From the NCBI GenBank assembly GCA_026636295.1, contig CP089463.1, positions 372,001 through 436,000 on the forward strand: a stretch of 64,000 bases of DNA. The letters run 5' to 3'. A program made the position numbers and the translations under genes. This DNA comes from Medakamo hakoo. Its lineage: Eukaryota; Chlorophyta; Trebouxiophyceae; Coccomyxaceae. This document shows positions 32,730-41,069 of this stretch, in pieces. The notes beneath the pieces are model-generated. The model searched no databases. It was given only the letters and a program-made list of their open reading frames with translations, and was not told where the DNA came from. Numbering within the stretch: the stretch's first letter is position 1; each line of letters begins with the position of its first letter.

Positions 32730-34538
32730 TCACCGCGCACGACCACCGCCCGCAGCGACCCGGCGCGCCTCCAGCTCCCGCCGCTCCGCGTACGCCGCAT
32801 CCCGGGCCGCGTCCAGCGCCGCCCGCTCCCGTTCCAGCGCCGCGCCCAGGTCGTCCAGGGCCCGGATCTTGGCGACGATGCGGGCGGAGAGCGCGGCCGC
32901 GGCTGCGCCCGCCAGGCGCACCGCCTCCCGCTCCTCCTCCTCCCCCAGGACGCGCGCTTTGACGGCCGCGGCGGCCAGGCCGGCCGCCGCCGCGGCGCGC
33001 GTCGTCGCGTCGGGCACGCCGCCACCACCACCGCCACCACCACCTTCCTCTTCGGCGATGACTTCCAACGCCCGCGCGGCGGCGGCGGCCGCGACGCGGG
33101 GCCCCGCCATCGCGGCCAGGGCGGCGCACTGCGCGAGCACCGGGTTGCCCGCGTCCGCGAACGGCAGGTGGGGGCGGGGCGCGCCGTGGTCGGCCCCCGG
33201 TCCGTCCGTGACGGGCTCGCCGTGCGGGCGGGCGGTGCCGGGCGGGGCCAGGACGGACGCGCCCGCGGACCCGGGCGCTTCGAGCGAGGCGGACACCGCG
33301 TCCGCGAGCGGCAGCTGCAGGAAGCGGCGCAGGCACGCCGCCGCGCTCTTCGTGCCCACGTGCTCCGCGACTTCGGCCCAGTCATCGCCGTAGACTTCGA
33401 CGCCTTCAAGGAGCAGCAGGGTCTCCTGGTCGGACCAGTCGGCCGCCCCGGCCGCGAGCGCGGGGACGCCGGGCGCGGGCGGGCCGGGCGCGCCCGGCGC
33501 GCCCGGCGCCGGCCCGCCGCCCTCCACCCGCACGAAATCCCGGCCCGAACACCCGGGCGGGAACCGCCCGTCCGCAAAAGCCTCCGGGCACAGGTCGACG
33601 TCCGGGATCCGGGTGCAGTGGTAGCGCAGCGCGGTGCAATCCACCCAGGGCATGGCGGAACAGAAAAAGCGGACGGGGGCGTGCGGCGGGAGCGGCGCCT
33701 CGCCAGGCGGCGGGCGGCCGTGGCGGTCGCGGCGGCCCAGGAGCGGGAGCAGGGCAGCGGCCGAGGAGGCAGCGGACGCGGGCGGGGCGCCGCCCGGCCC
33801 GGCCACCGCGGCGGCCAGGCCCGCGGCCACGGACGGCGGCGGGAAGGCGAAGAGCGCGGCCGTGCCGGGCGGGCGGGCGCCCGGGTCGACCGACACGCCG
33901 GCCGGCAGGGCGGGCGGGGCGGGCGGGCGGGCCGCGCCCGCCGCCGCGCCCCCACCCCCTTCTCCCGGCCGGTAGTTGATGATGCCCCAGTGGTCTAAGA
34001 AGACGTGCAGGCGCTGCAGGGCGGCGGCGTCCGTGCCGGCGGGGGCGGCCGCCCGCGCAGCGGTGAAGGTAAGGCGGCCGCCGCCCTCGGCCGCGGCCAC
34101 CCGGGCCGCGTCCACGAGCGCGTTGCGGGTCGCCTGGTACGCGTCCGGCCCGCCGGATGGCCCGCCGTCCCGCCCGTCAAACCATTCCGGCAGGGCTTCC
34201 TTCTCCAGGGCGTGGACGGCGTAGTAGCGGAACCAGGACGCAGAGGCGGGGACGACGAGCGCCGCGGGCGCCGCCGCCGGTGCGCCTTGTCGGTGCGCGT
34301 CTCCCGGTGCGCCCGCGCCCTCGGCTGGCCCACCGCTGGCCCGCGGCACGCCCCGGTCCGCCCGGGCCACGTCCGGGGCGTGGCGCTGGCCGTGGGAGAC
34401 GTCTTCCGCGTGTGGGGGTGGGGGCGGCGGCGCGGCGACAGCAGGCGATGGGCCAGTGGCCGCCCGCTCGGCGCCGGCCGCGTCCACGTCGTCGTCGCCG
34501 GCCGGGCGCTTGGTGCCCGTGGCAGCAGGGACGTCCAT
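32730..34538 (-). CDS. SWI3: SWI3-type subunit of SWI/SNF chromatin remodelling complex
   Basis: A single exon of 602 residues. SWI3/SMARCC proteins scaffold SWI/SNF remodellers in the nucleus. A disordered N-terminus includes KRPAGDDDVDAAG. The SWIRM domain lies at about residues 98-185 (SWFRYYAVHALEKEALPEWF, LTFTAARAA, FLDHWGIINY). A ZZ-like zinc segment follows (WVDCTALRYHCTRIPDVDLC, PEAFADGRFPPG), with a Cys pattern thinner than in plants. The SANT/Myb domain lies at about 361-406 (WSDQETLLLLEGVEVYGDDW, GTKSAAACLRRFLQLPL). The C-terminal coiled coil contains the SWIRM-associated HAALAAMAGP-like segment (CAALAAMAGPRVAAAA) and a long heptad stretch near the end. The first ATG of the domain-containing frame at 34538 has a good context (ACCATGG). 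The gene is divergent from the DGAT2-type gene. Confidence 0.93.
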   Translation of the reverse strand: MDVPAATGTKRPAGDDDVDAAGAERAATGPSPAVAAPPPPPPHAEDVSHGQRHAPDVARADRGVPRASGGPAEGAGAPGDAHRQGAPAAAPAALVVPASASWFRYYAVHALEKEALPEWFDGRDGGPSGGPDAYQATRNALVDAARVAAAEGGGRLTFTAARAAAPAGTDAAALQRLHVFLDHWGIINYRPGEGGGGAAAGAARPPAPPALPAGVSVDPGARPPGTAALFAFPPPSVAAGLAAAVAGPGGAPPASAASSAAALLPLLGRRDRHGRPPPGEAPLPPHAPVRFFCSAMPWVDCTALRYHCTRIPDVDLCPEAFADGRFPPGCSGRDFVRVEGGGPAPGAPGAPGPPAPGVPALAAGAADWSDQETLLLLEGVEVYGDDWAEVAEHVGTKSAAACLRRFLQLPLADAVSASLEAPGSAGASVLAPPGTARPHGEPVTDGPGADHGAPRPHLPFADAGNPVLAQCAALAAMAGPRVAAAAAARALEVIAEEEGGGGGGGGGVPDATTRAAAAAGLAAAAVKARVLGEEEEREAVRLAGAAAAALSARIVAKIRALDDLGAALERERAALDAARDAAYAERRELEARRVAAGGGRAR

Positions 34539-34803
34539 GGTGGGGTGGGTGTGTGGGCGGGTGGGCGCGGACCTGCGTGCTCCCGCCCCGTCGTGACTTG
34601 TCTCGCCGCGAGGCCAAGCCAAGGAACAAACGGATGAGCGAGCAAGCGAGCAGAGCGAATGCTCACTCCCCCACACACGAAAAAGAAAAGGGCCGGGGAC
34701 GAGCGGAGGCCGGGACGTTCCCTCGGCGCCTCTCTCCCTCGTGACCCCTCCGCACGAGAGAGGCCCGTCAGCCAGTGCCGTGACGTCAGCCAGTGTCTCC
34801 CCC
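34539..34803. promoter_or_regulatory. Bidirectional promoter between SWI3 and the DGAT2-type gene
   Basis: These 265 bases separate two outward-pointing starts. Near 34625-34660 a purine-rich stretch with repeated GAGCGA-type elements is visible. No TATA box stands out. Confidence 0.35.
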
Positions 34804-36897
34804 ATGGACGCCCCGCCGGCCGCCCTGTACGCGGCCACGGCCGGCTGCACCGCCCTCCTACTCTGTGCCACGCCCCTTGCAGCCCTCGCGCCAGCGCTCT
34901 GCCACGGCCGGTCCAAGCCGCGCGGGTGGGGCGACTGCTTCCGCGCATTTTCGGGCATGGGCTGGGTGCGTGGAGGGAGAAGGAGGAGGGGGGGCGCGAG
35001 GGAGGGAAAATTTTCGCGCGCGCGCGCGCGGGCAGGACCTGCATCCCATCCCCAACCCCGACGCCCCTGCGCCTCTCTCTCTCTCTCTCTCTTCTCACAC
35101 ACACACACGCACGCACACCGACACACACACACACGCACGCACACGCAGGCCCTCTGGACCGCCGCCATCATCGCCGCCGCCCGCGGCCTGGCGGGCGCCC
35201 CCCCTCTCTCGTCCTGGGCGGCCGCGCTGGCCGACCCGGCACGCGAGCTCGCGCTCACGGGCGCGGCGGCCGCCGCGACGGGCGCCCTCCTGTTCATGGC
35301 GGCCGCCGCCGTGGCGGGCAGCACGGGGCCGGGGGGGCCGTCCACCCGGCCCGCCGCGGCCGGCGTCGCCCGCCCGCCGCCCCCGCGCTGGGGCGTGGCC
35401 CCCCGCCTCACGCCGTCCACTGCCGGCGCCGCGGTCGCGGCCCTCTCCTGCGCCTGGGCCGCGGCCGGCTCCGCGTTTGTCCTGACCGCCCCCTCCCTGA
35501 GCGGCCCAGCCGCGCGGGGCGTGTACCTGGCCGCCGCCGCCGCGTGCCTGGCCGCGGGCGCGGGCACGACGCACGGGTTTGGCGGGCGCCTGCGCGCGCA
35601 CGCGGTTGCCGGCCGGCGCGGCGGCTGGGCCTTCGTCCAGCCGGGCCGCGGCGGGCCGGCCTTTGTGGCCGCCCAGGCGGGCGCGTGGGCCCTGACGGGC
35701 GTGGCGGGGGCGGGGCTGCTGGCCCTGGGCCGGGCGGCCGTCGCGTCCGCGCCGGGCGGGCGGGCGGCCGCGCTGACGGCGGCGGCCCTGGCCGCCGCCC
35801 AGGTCGGGCTCTCCGCGTCGCTGTGGGCGTGGCGGGCGTCGTCGGGCGCGGCGCCCGCCCCGCCCGCCGCCGCCCGCCCCGCCGCAGCCGCCGGACCATT
35901 CTGGTGGGTGCCCCTGCTCCTGCTGTACGCGCCCGTCCACAGCCTTGTGGCGGCGGCGGCGGCGTCGTTCGTGCTGCTGCCGCAGATGGGGGTCAGCCCC
36001 GCGGCCGTCGCGGCCGCCTGGGCGGCCGGCACGGCGGCCGCGTATGCGCTGACGGAGCGGAGCGACCCGGCCGTCACGGGCGCCCGGGAGTGGCCGGCGT
36101 TCGGGGACTGGATGGCCCGCCACGCCTTTCCGGCGCTGGAGCGGGCCGGCTGCCCCTTCCAGCTCGTCCACGACGACGGGCGGGGGCCGGCGGCGTCGCC
36201 GCCGCCGCCCCTGCCGCCCGCCTCGCCCAAGACGGGGACGGGCCACCCGGTCTTTGCGCTCGCCCCGCACGGCCTGTACCCCGCCGGCGCCGTGCTGCTG
36301 GCCCTGCACCCGGCGCTGCGGGCCGCCGTGCGCGGCGCACGGGTGAGCGTGTTGGCCGCGTCCGCCGTCCTGCGCGCGCCCGTCATCCGCGACCTGGCGT
36401 CCTGGGCGGGCGTGCGCTGCGTGTCGCGCCACGTCGCGGAAGCCACGCTCGCGACCCGGCCCGTCCTCCTGCTGCCCGGCGGGCAGACGGAGCTTGTCCA
36501 CACCTGGCGCCTGGCCGAAAAGTCCGAGCTCGTCCTGGTGCGCCGGCGCCTGGGCTTTGTCCGCCTGGCCGTCGGCGCGCGCTCCCCGCTCGTCCCCGTC
36601 CTGGCCCTGGGCGACGCGGCCGCGCACGTCGACCCCCTGCCCGCCCCGCGCCTGAAAGCCGCGGCCGTCCGCCTGTTTGGATTTCCCATCCCGTACTTCC
36701 CACTGGGTCGGTTCGCGACGCCCCTGCCGCGCAAGGGCCCCCTGCGCTTCATCGTGGGGCCGCCCGTCTGGCCGGTGTGGGAAGCGGGCGAGAGTGAGGA
36801 GGCCGTGGTCCGCGCGACGCACGCCGCGTTTTATGAGGCCGTGGCGGGGCTGGTGGAGCGGCATGCGGCGCGGGTGCGGCTGGTGTGGGAGGAGTAG
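34804..36897 (+). CDS. DGAT2-family acyltransferase with a long multi-pass N-terminal extension
   Basis: Two exons, 34804-34965 and 35149-36897, encode 636 residues, against about 300-390 for most DGAT2 proteins. The family makes triacylglycerol (or wax or monoacylglycerol esters) from acyl-CoA at the ER. The acyltransferase part occupies roughly residues 400-636: FALAPHGLYPAGAVLLALHP (the HPHG motif, here APHG), VLLLPGGQTELVHTW, RRRLGFVRLAVGARSPLVPV and FPIPYFPLG. Residues 1-330 contain several hydrophobic segments (TAGCTALLLCATPLAALAPA, ALTGAAAAATGALLFMAAAA, FWWVPLLLLYAPVHSLVAAA), more than the one or two of ordinary DGAT2. Substrate specificity cannot be read. The intron (183 nt) is stop-free in frame and carries CT, CA and CG repeats. 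The stop codon lies inside a 69-bp unit that is tandemly repeated downstream. Confidence 0.8.
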   Translation: MDAPPAALYAATAGCTALLLCATPLAALAPALCHGRSKPRGWGDCFRAFSGMGWVRGGRRRRGGAREGKFSRARARAGPASHPQPRRPCASLSLSLFSHTHTHAHRHTHTRTHTQALWTAAIIAAARGLAGAPPLSSWAAALADPARELALTGAAAAATGALLFMAAAAVAGSTGPGGPSTRPAAAGVARPPPPRWGVAPRLTPSTAGAAVAALSCAWAAAGSAFVLTAPSLSGPAARGVYLAAAAACLAAGAGTTHGFGGRLRAHAVAGRRGGWAFVQPGRGGPAFVAAQAGAWALTGVAGAGLLALGRAAVASAPGGRAAALTAAALAAAQVGLSASLWAWRASSGAAPAPPAAARPAAAAGPFWWVPLLLLYAPVHSLVAAAAASFVLLPQMGVSPAAVAAAWAAGTAAAYALTERSDPAVTGAREWPAFGDWMARHAFPALERAGCPFQLVHDDGRGPAASPPPPLPPASPKTGTGHPVFALAPHGLYPAGAVLLALHPALRAAVRGARVSVLAASAVLRAPVIRDLASWAGVRCVSRHVAEATLATRPVLLLPGGQTELVHTWRLAEKSELVLVRRRLGFVRLAVGARSPLVPVLALGDAAAHVDPLPAPRLKAAAVRLFGFPIPYFPLGRFATPLPRKGPLRFIVGPPVWPVWEAGESEEAVVRATHAAFYEAVAGLVERHAARVRLVWEE
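35015..35146 (+). repeat. CG, CT and CA dinucleotide tracts in the acyltransferase intron
   Basis: In order: an alternating CG stretch (about 35015-35031), (CT)10 (35073-35092) and interrupted CA/CG-CA repeats running to the acceptor ACACGCAG at 35148. All lie within one 183-nt intron. Confidence 0.85.
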
Positions 36898-37008
36898 AGG
36901 GCCTAGTGTGTGCGTGTGTGTGAACGGCTTCCGTTGGAAAGGGTGCGGCTGGTGTGGGAGGAGTAGAGGGCCTAGTGTGCGTGTGTGTGAACGGCTTCCG
37001 ACGGAAAG
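36872..37008 (+). repeat. Imperfect tandem duplication of about 69 bp spanning the acyltransferase stop codon
   Basis: The unit starting GGGTGCGGCTGGTGTGGGAG at 36872 recurs at 36941. Copy 1 contains the last codons and stop of the acyltransferase; copy 2 lies wholly in the 3' region and differs by loss of one GT unit and three nearby substitutions. A recent local duplication is the simplest explanation. Confidence 0.9.
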
Positions 37009-37297
37009 GACGGCAGCGGAGGCGGGGACGAAAAGTTGATGGGAGAACGAGGAGGGGGAGGTTGGCGTGCCGGCGCTCGCAGACACACAAAACGCAGACC
37101 CCGCCGACCGCCGCCGCGCGCGCGCTTCGCTCGCGTCGACCGGGACGCCTTCCCGCCGTCTGATATCGCCGCAACACCCGCGGTCAGCATAGGCACGTCC
37201 TCCAGACGGCTCTAGTGCTCGCATCGCGCGTTTACACAGGCGGGTCGACACCGCACGGGCTCCGACAGCCAAACGCATCGAACAAGCCCGTCAGGCC
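36898..37297. other. Intergenic region upstream of the TMEM53-like gene
   Basis: These 400 bases hold the second copy of the tandem repeat (36941-37008), the 3' end of the acyltransferase transcript and the promoter of the TMEM53-like gene. I see no further gene. Confidence 0.45.
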
Positions 37298-37550
37298 ATG
37301 CCGCACAGCACTGTCGCGCCGGCGCCGGCGCCATCGCTGCCGCCGCTTGGACCTTTCACCAATGCCGATGAGACGGGCGGACTCAGCCCTAACATCGTCG
37401 CGATTATTGGGTGAGTGGGAGCGGGCGGATGGGTGGCGGGCGAGCCGTGTGTTGGACGACGCGAATGCCGCGCGCCGTCGAGTCTCGACCAGCGTCCTTG
37501 CGACCAGGGGGAAGCAAGCCGCCCAGTCCACGGACACACACTCACACCGT

Positions 37551-37621
<71 letters not shown>

Positions 37622-38878
37622 ACCACGCACAACACACAGCTGGCTGGGAGCCGCTGAAAAGACGCTGGACAAGTACGCGGCCTGGTACCGGGACGCCGGG
37701 TGCGTTTTTTTCTTTGCATCGTTTTCGCACACCCCGCCGCGTCCTCACGCCACGCGCGCTCGCTGCACGCACACACACACCCTCTCACCCGCTCTCACCC
37801 GCTCGCTCCTCCACCCCTCTCCTCCTCCACCAGGTGGGCCCCGCTCGTCTTCACTTTCCCGGCGGCGACCTGCCTCACCCTGGCCCGCGCCAACGCCCGC
37901 CGCCTGGCGTGTGCAGACGTCCTCATCAAGGCCTACGACGCCGCCGTCGAACAGCACGGAACCGGCAGGGTGAGCCTCCTGATGCACTCGTTCTCCAACA
38001 CGGGCTGGCTGGGCTACTGCGGCCTGGTCGGCGACTTGGCGGCGTCCCGCCCCGCCGCCCTGTCCGCCATGAAGGGCGTGGTCATTGACTCGGCGCCGTA
38101 CCCGGCCATGTCGCCCGATGTGTGGGCGGCCGGCTTCATGACGGCCATGCAGTCGTCGTCGAAGAAGAAAAAGAAGGCCGCGGCCGGGGGCGCCCTCCCC
38201 GCCCCGCCCGACCGCGCGTCCATCCCCTTCAAGACGGCGTCCGCTTTCTTCAAAGTTTGGATGCAGGGCGCCCGCAAGCGCGCGCTGAAAGCCGTCATCG
38301 CGGACGAAGCCCGCCTCGCGGCCTGGCCCGCGCTGTTCATCTTTTCGGAGGACGACCACGTCATTCCGGCGGCGGCGGTGCGCGCGGCCGCGGCCGCGCA
38401 CGCGGCGCGCACGACGCGCGACGGCGTGCCCCTCACCGCCCGCACGCTCGCCTTCGCGTCCTCTGAACACGTCGCTCATCTGCGCCACCACCGGTCGGCG
38501 TACCTGGCGGCTTTGGACGCGTTTGTGGCCCGCGACGTCCTGGGCAAGGGCGCGGAACAGAGCGTGGCGGCGGCGGAGGGCGCTGGGGTGCCCGCGCCCA
38601 CCCCCACCCCCACCCTCCCGCCCCTGTCTCGGTCCGTCTCGCGCACGCTGTCTCGGTCCCTGTCCACAAAACTGGACCCGGCAACGCTGGGCGCGCTCAC
38701 CCGGGCGACGTCCATCAAGGCGGGCGGGCTGGGGCCCATCCTGGTCGGCGGCGGCGGCGGTGGCAACGCGCTCGGCCGCGCCGCGTCCATCCGGGCCCGC
38801 ACAGCCGCCTCTGGTCCGACCACGCCCACGGCCGCCGTCGTCGCGTCCTTGCGCGCTTCCTTGCCCCAGCTTATGTGA
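37298..38878 (+). CDS. TMEM53-like alpha/beta hydrolase (DUF829)
   Basis: Three exons, 37298-37410, 37640-37699 and 37834-38878, encode 405 residues with consistent phases. Members are alpha/beta-fold proteins, often of the nuclear envelope or membranes, with uncertain enzymatic substrates. Across the splice joins the protein reads NIVAIIGWLGAAEKTLDKYA, then WYRDAGWAPLVFTFP, the DUF829 hallmark. Further family segments are VSLLMHSFSNTGWLGYC (nucleophile elbow region; HSFSN), GVVIDSAPYPAMSPDVWA, LFIFSEDDHVIP and the terminal His in SSEHVAHLRHH. The C-terminal 100 residues (Ser/Arg/Leu repeats such as SRSVSRTLSRSLSTKL) are not part of the family. Intron 1 contains a (CA)32 microsatellite and intron 2 a T-run just after GTGCG. 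Confidence 0.82.
37553..37616 (+). repeat. (CA)32 microsatellite in intron 1 of the TMEM53-like gene
   Basis: Sixty-four bases of uninterrupted CA lie 23 nt before the splice acceptor (CACAACACACAG). The sequence from the repeat to the acceptor continues CA-rich. Confidence 0.92.
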
Positions 38879-39195
38879 GAGCTGTGTACACATTTTTTCC
38901 GCCTTTAACTCCCCATTCTTTAGGTCTGTGCGCTCTCTCTCCGTCCTCCAGCCTTGAAGGAAAAAAAGGGAGGGTGGAGAGAGAGTGGTGTTGTTTTCTT
39001 TCCTTTCCTTCCGTCAGCCAAACAAAACGCGCCTTGCCCGCCCTGGCCGCCCCGCGAGTTTAAGCGAGTGAGCGTGTGCGTCGATTTCGTGTCGTGTTGT
39101 TGCATTGTTTCCTTTTCAAAAAAGCCGTATGCGTTTTTTATCATCCTGCCGATTACAGACTCTCTTGACCCACCACCCGCACGCGCTCTTCTCCT
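38879..39195. other. Convergent intergenic region
   Basis: These 317 bases lie between the stops of the TMEM53-like gene (+) and the RETICULATA-related gene (-), so they hold two 3' ends. The stretch is less GC-rich than the neighbouring genes. No gene is visible. Confidence 0.5.
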
Positions 39196-40168
39196 TCACG
39201 CGACCTTTGGCCGCCGCCAAAAGCCCGCCCACCCCTCCTCGACCGCCGCTTTGCCCTTGCCAGCAGCCTTCTTCCCTTGCGCGGCGACCGCTTTCGCCTG
39301 CTGCTTCTTCTTGTCGACGGCCGGCGCGGCTGTCTTGGTATTTTTAGCAGCCGGCACAGCCTTCGCGCCCTCTCCATCCGCCGCTTTCTGCACGCCCAGC
39401 AGTTTGGCCAAAAACACGAATGACATGCCGCCCAGCACGTTGTTGGCCGTGCGCAGGGCCACGGAGTACGCCCGGAACAGGGCGGGAGGCATGACCGGTT
39501 GGAGGGCGGCGTCCAAGCCGTTGATGGCCTGGTACCGCAGGTTCGAGGACACACCCATGTGCGCGGCCCACGCGCCCGCGTTGGCCAGGACGCCGGGCGG
39601 CGTGTTCTGCAGCTCAAAGGTCGGGTCGGCGCGCTGGCGCAGCCAGAGCAGGGCATTGGACAGCGTGGTGCCGACGACGCCCGCCCCGAACCCCACGCCC
39701 GCGAAGAGGCCGCCCTTGACGAGGAGGTTGGTCGCGCGCGCGGCGAGGGAAAAGCCGGGCTCGAACGCGTGGCCGGCGGGGGCGCCGAGCTTGGTGAGGG
39801 TGGACGGGGAGAAGAGGGCGGAGACGGCCGCACCCAGGCCGGACCGGGACGCGACCGACGCCGCGCCGGCCGCCGCCGCCACGGGCGCGAGCAGGTACAT
39901 CAACGAAAAGTTGAGGATGGACCCGACGACGAGCGTGGCAAAGACAAAGTCCAGTTCTTTCAGCCCCCACCCGGGGCGGGACGCCATGTCGCCCACCACG
40001 GCCGCGCCCACGCCGATGATCTGTTCCAGGGCGACCTTGTAGGCGAAGGACGGGTCGGCGGCGGTGCGGGCTTGCCAGCCGGGCCACCGGGCGAGCAGGC
40101 CGGCCAGGCCGGCCGCGCCGAGTTTCTTGCCGCTGTCGCCGCCGTCAGACGGCGCGCCGTCGTCTCCA

Positions 40169-40199
<31 letters not shown>

Positions 40200-40637
40200 T
40201 CCAGCCGCGGCCGTCGCCGCCGATGACGCCGCCGCCACCGCCTCCTGTCGCGGAGGCGTGCGGGGCGATGGAAGAAGGCCGCCTGGTGCGAGATGGGATG
40301 GAGAAGGGTGAGGTGGATGGATGGGATAGCGAGAGGACGCGCGCGCGGCGCGAGAGAAGACAGCGAGCACATTCCGTCCGCGTGCGGGCTTGCGCGCCCG
40401 TGCACGACCGGTCCAGGCGCGCTGAGCAAAACTCGCATGACACACAGGCCCACACGCATCAATCAGCACGGAAATGACAGACGCAGAGGGGGCGGCGACG
40501 GCCCTGCACAAAAGAAAAAAAACGCACCGGGCGAACGATGGCGGCGACCGCCCGGCCGGCCGCCGCGCGGGGCCACGGCCGGGTCCAGTAGCGCCACCCA
40601 CACGGGCCGTCAGGCCCATGCGCAGCGCGGACGCCAT
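39196..40637 (-). CDS. RETICULATA-related chloroplast envelope protein (DUF3411)
   Basis: Two exons on the minus strand, 40637-40528 and 40282-39196, encode 398 residues. Plant members lie in the plastid envelope and affect leaf cell development; the biochemical function is unknown. Exon 1 is a transit-peptide-like segment (MASALRMGLTARVGGATGPG). After a Gly-rich linker the DUF3411 core reads SFAYKVALEQIIGVGAAVVG, GWGLKELDFVFATLVVGSIL, NFSLMYLLAP, KGGLFAGVGFGAGVVGTTLS, QGxNPG-like spacing, SNLRYQAINGLDAAL and RTANNVLGGMSFVFLAKLLG. Four or five membrane segments are predicted by eye. The C-terminus is Lys/Ala-rich. The donor is followed at once by T8 in the sense direction. Confidence 0.88.
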
Positions 40638-41069
40638 GTTGTGGGAAGGGAGGGGAGTGGGGATGCGCGCACAGCGGCGCGGCGCGTGAAATGAGAAGTG
40701 AGAGGAAGAGTTCCGCTCGAGCGAGCGCCTCGCCCGACCTGCTGGTGAGAGCGCGCACTTTTTTTCGTTCGTCGAGGGGGCGTGAAAATCCGTCCGTGCT
40801 TTTGCACACACGCACACACACCCCTGGCAAAAAAGAGCTGCTACTGAATGGTTTGGACGGGGGGGCGGGGTGCAGGAAGGGAGGGGCGTGGGCGGACGGG
40901 CGGGAGGGCCCCATCGCCCCTCGCCCTCCCCACCCCATCCCCCCCCCCTCTGCCCCCTTCACTCTCGCCTCCCCCAACGCCCCGCTTCCCTCAAACACAC
41001 ACACACCCGCCCTCCCACCACCGCCACCACAAAAAGAAAGAACAAGAAAGAAAAAACACACAGCGCCCC
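40638..41069. other. Intergenic region between two minus-strand genes
   Basis: These 432 bases hold the promoter of the RETICULATA-related gene and the 3' end of the kinase transcript. Pyrimidine-rich C-runs (about 40915-41000) and A-rich stretches near 41030-41055 are visible. No gene is seen. Confidence 0.45.
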
